Assembly (NCBI GenBank): GCA_037176705.1
Contig: CM073886.1
Coordinates: 15,956,501 to 16,020,500, forward strand
Direction: 5' to 3'
Origin: Molossus alvarezi
Lineage: Eukaryota; Chordata; Mammalia; Chiroptera; Molossidae
DNA length: 64,000 bases
The notes below the pieces were generated by a model. It had not been told where the DNA came from. It worked only from the letters and a program-made list of their open reading frames with translations, and did no database searches. Below are positions 58,966 to 64,000 of this stretch, one piece after another. The stretch's first letter is position 1, and each line of letters opens with the position of its first letter. Made by a program: the position numbers and the translations under genes.

Positions 58966-59582
58966 GTGGGGCTCAGTTCCTGACCAGTTGCTGCTGATGC
59001 TGCTGGAGGCAAGTGTCAGCTTCCAGTATGCACTGCTAGTGCTGTTGCTGTTACCAGGGGGTACTCTCAGTTCCCAATCCTCTGCTGCTGTTGGGGGCTG
59101 AGGATGCTCAGCTCCTGGGACTTTGCTGCTGCTGGGAGAGGGGCTCCACTCCAAATCAGCTGCTGCAGTTGTCAGGGGCAGGTCTCAGCTTCTTGAGCCT
59201 TGCTGCTGGTTGGGCTGGGGCACCGCTCCTGATGGGTCTCAGCTGCCGATCTGTGCTGCTGCTGCCTGGGCATAGATGTCCGCTCATGAGTCTCTCCTGC
59301 TATGGGTGTGTCTCGGTTCTGAGCCTCAGCTGCTATTGGGGGTGGGACTCCACTCCTGCTCAGTCACTGCTGCTGTGGGGAAATGCGCTGGGCTCCCAAG
59401 CTGGTGCTACTGCTCTGAAGTCATCTTGGATTTAGTTTTGGTGGTGTAGAGTAAGGGACTTTAGGAAAAGAAATTTTGAGTGATTCGAGATGGGAAAATG
59501 CCATAGGAGCCCCAGAAATTAAAAGGGCAAAGTACTTTGTTTAGATACCCTGTAATAGAAGTCAAGGGCAGCTTTTCACTTA

Positions 59583-60068
59583 TTTTTTTATTTTTTATAA
59601 ACCTCACATGAGGATATTTTTTTAAACATTTTTTTTCCCGTTTATTGAAGAAAGGAAGTGAGAGGTAGAGAGATAGAAACATCGATGAGAGAGAACATTG
59701 ATTGGCCGCCTCCTGCATATCCCCCACTGGGAATCAGGCCTACAACCCTGTCATGTGTCCTGACCGGGAATCGAACCAGCAACCTCTTGGTGTGTGGGTC
59801 AGCGTTCAGCCACTGAGCCACACTGGCCGGACTCACATGAGGATATTTTTCTATTTATCATCAGATAGAGGGGGGGGGGAGGGAGAGAAAGGGAGCGAGA
59901 GAGAAACATTGATGTGAGAGGGACACATCAACTGGTTGCCTCTTGCATGACCCCGACCAGGGCCTGGGACGAACTGAAACCAAGGTACATGCCATTGACC
60001 GTAATCGAACCTAAGACTCCATGATCCATGGGCCAATGCTCTAACCACTGAGAAAAACCAGCCAGGGC
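59583..60068 (-). repeat. Ves SINE (outer), split by a B-type copy
   Basis: The tail is at 59583-59621 and the body and head at 59832-60068, ending GAGAAAAACCAGCCAGGGC. Flank repeat GCAGCTTTTCA(C/T)TT. Confidence 0.88.
59622..59831 (-). repeat. Ves SINE, B-type (nested)
   Basis: TTTATTGAAGAAAGGAAG to GAGCCACACTGGCCGGA. Perfect duplication CTCACATGAGGATATTTTT, the target being the outer SINE's tail. Confidence 0.93.
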
Positions 60069-60262
60069 CAGCTTTTCATTTTCCCACCATACCTCATTGC
60101 TGGTGGTAAATTTATAATTGTATCCTCAGTAGGATTCTTCACTGTAGCATTAGGAACTTAAAGAGTCTTCTGAATTATAAAATTACCCAGAAATTTCTGG
60201 AAAGCATTTGAATAACTGAATGCTGAGTGGGTTTACGGACCCACTTCCTGTACGTGCGCACA

Positions 60263-60264
<2 letters not shown>

Positions 60265-60299
<35 letters not shown>
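60265..60299. repeat. (GT)n microsatellite
   Basis: About 17 uninterrupted GT units. Confidence 0.95.
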
Positions 60300-60300
<1 letters not shown>

Positions 60301-60369
60301 AGGCTTACACACACCAAGCAATTTTTGGGTGCCATCAAGGTATCCAAGTATTCAACTCAATTCTGATGC

Positions 60370-60985
60370 TAGCTACCTGGAGATGGAATCAGATTCCACA
60401 TATAAAGGGCTTAGTACCACAAGATTGCCCTCCACTTCAGGTGCCAGGTTGTTAGCTGTACTTCTGACTGACTATAAATCAGAAGTTCCTACAACCCTGT
60501 TACAGGAAAAATCTATTTATTCACTAAATTATTGATGCATTATAAAGGATACAAATCAACAGCCAGTTGAACAGATACACAGGGCAAAGTTTCGAACAGG
60601 AGGTTCTGTCCTTGTGGAGCTTGGGTGGCACATGAAAGCTCTCTGAAAAAGGCCAACAAGATAATCCCTTTTGGGTTTTTATAGAGGCTTCATTACATAG
60701 TCATGATTGACTAAGAAGGCATTGGCACTGGTGATTGATTCAACTTCAAGCCCCTCTCCCTTCTCCAGAAATCAGGACACAGTTCCAGTTCTCTAATCAC
60801 ATGGTTGACTCCTCCTGGCAACCAGGCCCTATCCTTGAGTGAGATCCAAGTCACCTCAGTTACATAATAAGAGACACCATTGTTACTCTCATCATTTAAA
60901 AAAGTCCTTGGGATTTGGTAGCTCTCTGCCAGAAACAGGGAGGAAGACCAAATATATATTTCTTATTATAAGTCACAGTAACCTT
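60370..60985 (-). repeat. Possible old LTR (ERVL/MaLR-like)
   Basis: AAATCAGAAGTTCCTACAAC, CCTGTTACAGGAAAAATCTA, GAGGTTCTGTCCTTGTGGAG and TTTCTTATTATAAGTCACAG resemble the antisense of mammalian LTRs. The family and both edges are uncertain. Confidence 0.35.
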
Positions 60986-61041
60986 GCTGTGATTCTGTTT
61001 TTATGGTGTAGTGGAGAGCAAATGTTTATGCATTTAACACA

Positions 61042-61160
61042 TACAGGGTGAGGCAAAAGTAGGTTTACAGTTTGTATGGAAAATAATACAATAATAAATT
61101 ATAATACAAGAATAAATGTGTTTTGAGTACTCACAACTGTAAACTTTTTGCCCTGTCCTG
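61042..61160. mobile_element. Mariner-derived MITE
   Basis: The left TIR TACAGGGTGAGGCAAAAGTA followed by GGTTTACAGTT mirrors the right AACTGTAAACTTTTTGCCCTG. AT-rich centre; TA at the left border. Confidence 0.8.
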
Positions 61161-61239
61161 TGTTTACTGCATGACTACTGTGTATCAAGCATTGTGCCAG
61201 CCTACAGTGATGGATGAGGCCCTCAGAGATCTCCAACTC

Positions 61240-61810
61240 TAGAACTGCACTATCCACTACCTAGCCACGAGCCACGTGGGGTCTTAAGCACTTGAGATGT
61301 GGCTAGTCCAAAATGAAGTGTGCTGTTTATAGAGAATATATATACCCGATTTTGAAGACTTAGTATGAAAGAAAAGTAAAATTACTCATTAATAATAATT
61401 TATATTGGTTACTTATTGAAATGACATTTTAGGTATATTGAGTTAAGTAAAATATTAAAATTAACTCATCAGTTTCTTTTCTTTTTTTTAATCCTCACCT
61501 GAGGTTATTTTTATATGTTTTTTTCAGACAGAGTGGGAAGGAGCGAGAGAGAGAAACATCGATGTGAGAGAGACATATCAATTGGTTGCCTCCCGCACAA
61601 CCCCAACCAGGGCCGGGGACTGAACCACAACCGAGGTACATGCCCTTGACCAGAATTGAACCTGTGACTCTTTGGTCCGCAGGCTGACGCTCCCACTTAG
61701 CAACCCGGCCAGGGCTTACTAGTTTCTTTTTACTTTAATGTAGTTACTAGAAAATTTAAACTTACCTCTGTGGCTGGCATTATATTTCTATTGGACAGTG
61801 CTGATCTAAA
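61240..61810. mobile_element. hAT-like non-autonomous element, split by a SINE
   Basis: The left end AGAACTGCACTATCCA mirrors the right end TTGGACAGTGCTGATCT. Near it GAGCCACGTGGGGTCTTAAG and ACTTGAGATGTGGCTAGTCC are typical of a widespread mammalian MER-type element. Flanks TCTAGAA / TCTAAAA may be the target duplication. Confidence 0.5.
61481..61715 (-). repeat. Ves SINE, T-type
   Basis: ATCCTCACCTGAGGTTATTT to AGCAACCCGGCCAGGGC. Duplication AGTTTCTTTT. Confidence 0.9.
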
Positions 61811-61835
61811 AGGAGAAACTTACAAAGAAACTGCT

Positions 61836-62660
61836 TATAGTTTAAGTGGGTATGAAGTGGTATCTCATTGTGGTTTTGATTTGAATTCCTTTTATAGCTA
61901 ATGAAATGGAGCAAGCATCTTTTCATGTGCTTATTGGTTGTTTGTATATCTTCTCTGGAGAGATATCCAAGTTCTTTGCACATTTTTAATTGGCTTATTT
62001 ATCTTTTTTTTTTTCTCACCCGAGGGTATTTTTCCTTGTCTTTGTTCAGATAGAGTGGGAGGGAGAGAGAGAGAGAAAGAAACATTGACGTGAAAGGGAC
62101 ACATCGAGTGGCTGCCTCCCGCGGGACCCGACCAGGGCTGGGGACAAACTGCAACCAAGGTACGTGCCCCTAGCAGGAACTGAACCTGGGTCTCTCTAGA
62201 CCGCAGGCTGATACTCTAACCGCTGAGCCAAATAGGCCAGGGCTATTTTTATCTTTTTATTATTGAGTTACTAAAGCTCTTTATATATTCTGGAATATAT
62301 AAAGTGTTTTATAAATGATTTCAGTGATTTGTGATTTGCAAATAATTTCTCATTTTCACTTTTTTGGTTAAGTCCTTTGCTGTACAAAGTTCTAATGAAG
62401 TCCAATTTGTTAATTTCTTCTTTTGTTGCTTGTGCTTTTAGTGTCATATCTAAGAAATCCCGGTCTAATTCAAGGTCACCAAGATTGACTCTTGTATTTT
62501 CTTCTAGGAGTTTTATAGTTTTAACTCTTATATTAGGTCTCTGATCCAGTTTTAGTTCATTTTTGTGTATGATATGAAATTATTTCTTTTGTATGTGGCT
62601 ATCCAGTTGTCTTAGCACCATTTGTTGGGAAGACTATTCTTTCCCTGTTAGATTATACCA
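61836..62660 (-). mobile_element. Old L1 (L1M-like) fragment
   Basis: The minus strand matches the same ORF2 3' region as the old L1s near 4,600 (GAAGTGGTATCTCATTGTGG; TGCTTATTGGTTGTTTGTAT; ATGATTTGTGATTTGCAAAT-like). No open frame. One SINE interrupts it. Confidence 0.7.
62004..62243 (-). repeat. Ves SINE, T-type
   Basis: TCTCACCCGAGGGTATTT to CCAAATAGGCCAGGGC. Duplication TTTATCTTTT. Confidence 0.92.
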
Positions 62661-63451
62661 GTACCATTGTGTGCTGTACTTAATTTTACAAGTCACTGAC
62701 AACTCAGTAATTTCAATGTCAGCATGCATTAGCTTTAGTTTTTACCTGCTTAGTCCTCAGGGTTTTGCTTTGAGTTGTCAGAAGAAATCATGTTGAGCCT
62801 GACATATCTGTATTAATGTTTTAAAATTCATGATATCATTTGATTTATGTTGCATTGAGTACTAGTTTAATGTCATAATTTTCCTAGGTGAAGTAAAAAG
62901 TAAACTAAGCTGAACAGTGATTTAATTTTATAGTCAATTGTGTTAATATTCAGTTATATTCTCTGTAAGGGCTTTTGTAAGATGTTAGTTTTCAGATTGA
63001 TTATGTTGAAGTCTTGCAGGATGCTATTATTGACCCTCTCTGGTTTGCACCTCTGTTCTCTATAGCACAGCTCTTCTGCCCATGGCTAAAGAAAGCAGAA
63101 AACTTTCACTCAGTGCCCAGCTAGACACAACCACCATTTTATTACCTTCTTAGATCAGGGCCTAAGCAAAACCTTTTTGTAGATGAACACTTACACTATA
63201 CTTCCAAATTGACTTATAAGTCAATGATCAGAGCAGCAATTGCAAACTTCTCCAGTTACGTCCTTAAGACCTGTGTCTCTCCCTGGGTGCAGAATAATCA
63301 GGTGCTGGGCAGTGAAAGCTTTTTCTTTCCACTGTGGAAACTCTTGTTATATAGATTTCCATTAGGAAATGTTCAACATATATAAAACTCTAGAAGAGTA
63401 TTAAGAAATTAATGTAAAAAGCCTTGGTATTACGAATGACCTTCCTTCTTT
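62661..63451. other. Intron 9, no recognised feature
   Basis: Apparently unique AT-rich intronic sequence. No acidic-tail exon of CLUAP1 was found here. Confidence 0.5.
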
Positions 63452-63690
63452 TTTTGGTTAATCTTTACCCAAGGATATTTTTCTATTGATTTTTTTTTTT
63501 TTTTTTTTTTTTGAGAGAGAGTAGAAGGAAGGGAGGGAGGGAGAGAGAGAGAAACATTAATGTGAGAGAGACACATCGGGGTCAGGGATCAAACCTACAA
63601 CCAAGGTACGTGCCCTTGACCATCAATCAGACCTGTGACCCTTCGGTCCACGGCCTGACACTCTAACCATTGAGCCAAACTGACCAGGGC
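63452..63690 (-). repeat. Ves SINE, diverged T-type
   Basis: ATCTTTACCCAAGGATATTT to GAGCCAAACTGACCAGGGC. About 30 bases of the body are missing. Flank repeat ATGACCTT(C/T)CTT. Confidence 0.88.
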
Positions 63691-64000
63691 TAGCATGACC
63701 TTTCTTTCTATATCTTTATAATGGAATTTTCTCCAGTAAACACTATCAGTGAGCATCAGTCTTCATTGCTACTCACTAGGTCACCATTTTTCTTATACCA
63801 GCCCTACTCAGGCCATTCCTAGCCTGGTATCCTTCTTGCCTCCCACCTTGTTTGGTACAGTTGCTGACCTTTTCAGTGGGGTATTCTTCATCTTTGTTAT
63901 CCTCAAGGAGTTTGAGTTTTGGTAACACAGTCTAAGACTGAACAGAGAATTTTTTTTCACCTCCAACTGACCAGCAACTCCCAGCTACCTTGACAACTGG
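63691..64000. other. Intron 9, nothing recognised
   Basis: No exon or repeat supported before the window edge. Confidence 0.5.

Larger units (their letters stand above)
52770..59455 (-). mobile_element. Near-full-length L1, inactive, with four SINE insertions
   Basis: The 3' end is at 52770 and the 5' UTR runs to about 59455. Minus-strand remnants in order: 5' UTR with tandem repeats (58,650-59,455), ORF1 RRM part (57959-58177), endonuclease start (57492-57707, with VNGLNALIKRHRAADW and CCLQET), endonuclease middle (56544-57514), RT (55759-56256, [11 protein letters not shown]), RT box as FVDD rather than FADD (55095-55295), and C-terminus (53189-53509, [19 protein letters not shown]). Frames are fragmented. 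I could not fix a target duplication. Confidence 0.85.

Noticed and set aside
60227..60535. 102-codon open frame through the GT microsatellite
   Set aside because: The middle is a run of CVCVCV from (GT)n; the flanks have no coding signature.

Overview
This is intronic and promoter DNA from a bat. The strongest taxonomic evidence is the very high density of tRNA-derived Ves SINEs (about 60 copies). Two layouts recur. I label them T-type (head CCTGGCCGGTTTGGCTCAG, antisense end CCAAACCGGCCAGGGC, tail close to GTCCTCGGGTGAGGAT) and B-type (head CAGCCAGTGTGGCTCAGTGG, tail AAAATCAATAAA). L1 and HAL1 (half-L1) LINEs and short mariner-like MITEs are also common, which fits a vesper-type bat. Family names were assigned from memory of consensus sequences; no search was run.

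The only host gene I can support is CLUAP1 (IFT38, an intraflagellar-transport complex B protein), on the + strand. A CpG-rich promoter lies at about 5,730-6,870. The start codon is at 6657. Nine coding exons can be read with consistent splice phases: 6657-6678, 11873-11984, 13612-13696, 14787-14966, 15925-16020, 19457-19540, 39365-39498, 46856-46997 and 50814-50886. Together they encode residues 1-309 of a protein that is about 413 residues in human. The acidic C-terminal part lies beyond the window. A good RFX X-box (6586-6599) sits 57 bases before the ATG and a perfect NRF1 motif lies at 6102-6113. A possible frame-preserving cassette exon lies at 51700-51777.

Layout. 1-2251: minus-strand gammaretrovirus-like ERV (gag, leader, 5' LTR), cut by the window edge, with a tRNA-Phe-like primer-binding site. 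2252-5560: old L1 pieces, DNA-transposon remnants and SINEs. 5560-7000: CLUAP1 promoter and exon 1. 7000-19456: introns 1-5 with SINEs, MIRs and a truncated HAL1. 19541-39364: a 19.8-kb intron 6 that is mostly nested retroelements, with a HAL1 and a full-length L1 inserted into an older L1. 39499-46855: intron 7 with a complete HAL1 bounded by target-site duplications and containing an L1 that itself contains a SINE. 46998-50813: intron 8. 50887-64000: intron 9 with a second near-full-length L1, an LTR-like stretch, a hAT-like element and a mariner MITE.

All L1, HAL1 and ERV reading frames seen here are broken. I found no novel multi-gene system. The most informative material is the gene's ciliary promoter logic, the cassette exon candidate, the HAL1 deletion junction readable against its parent L1, and several aberrant SINE insertions.
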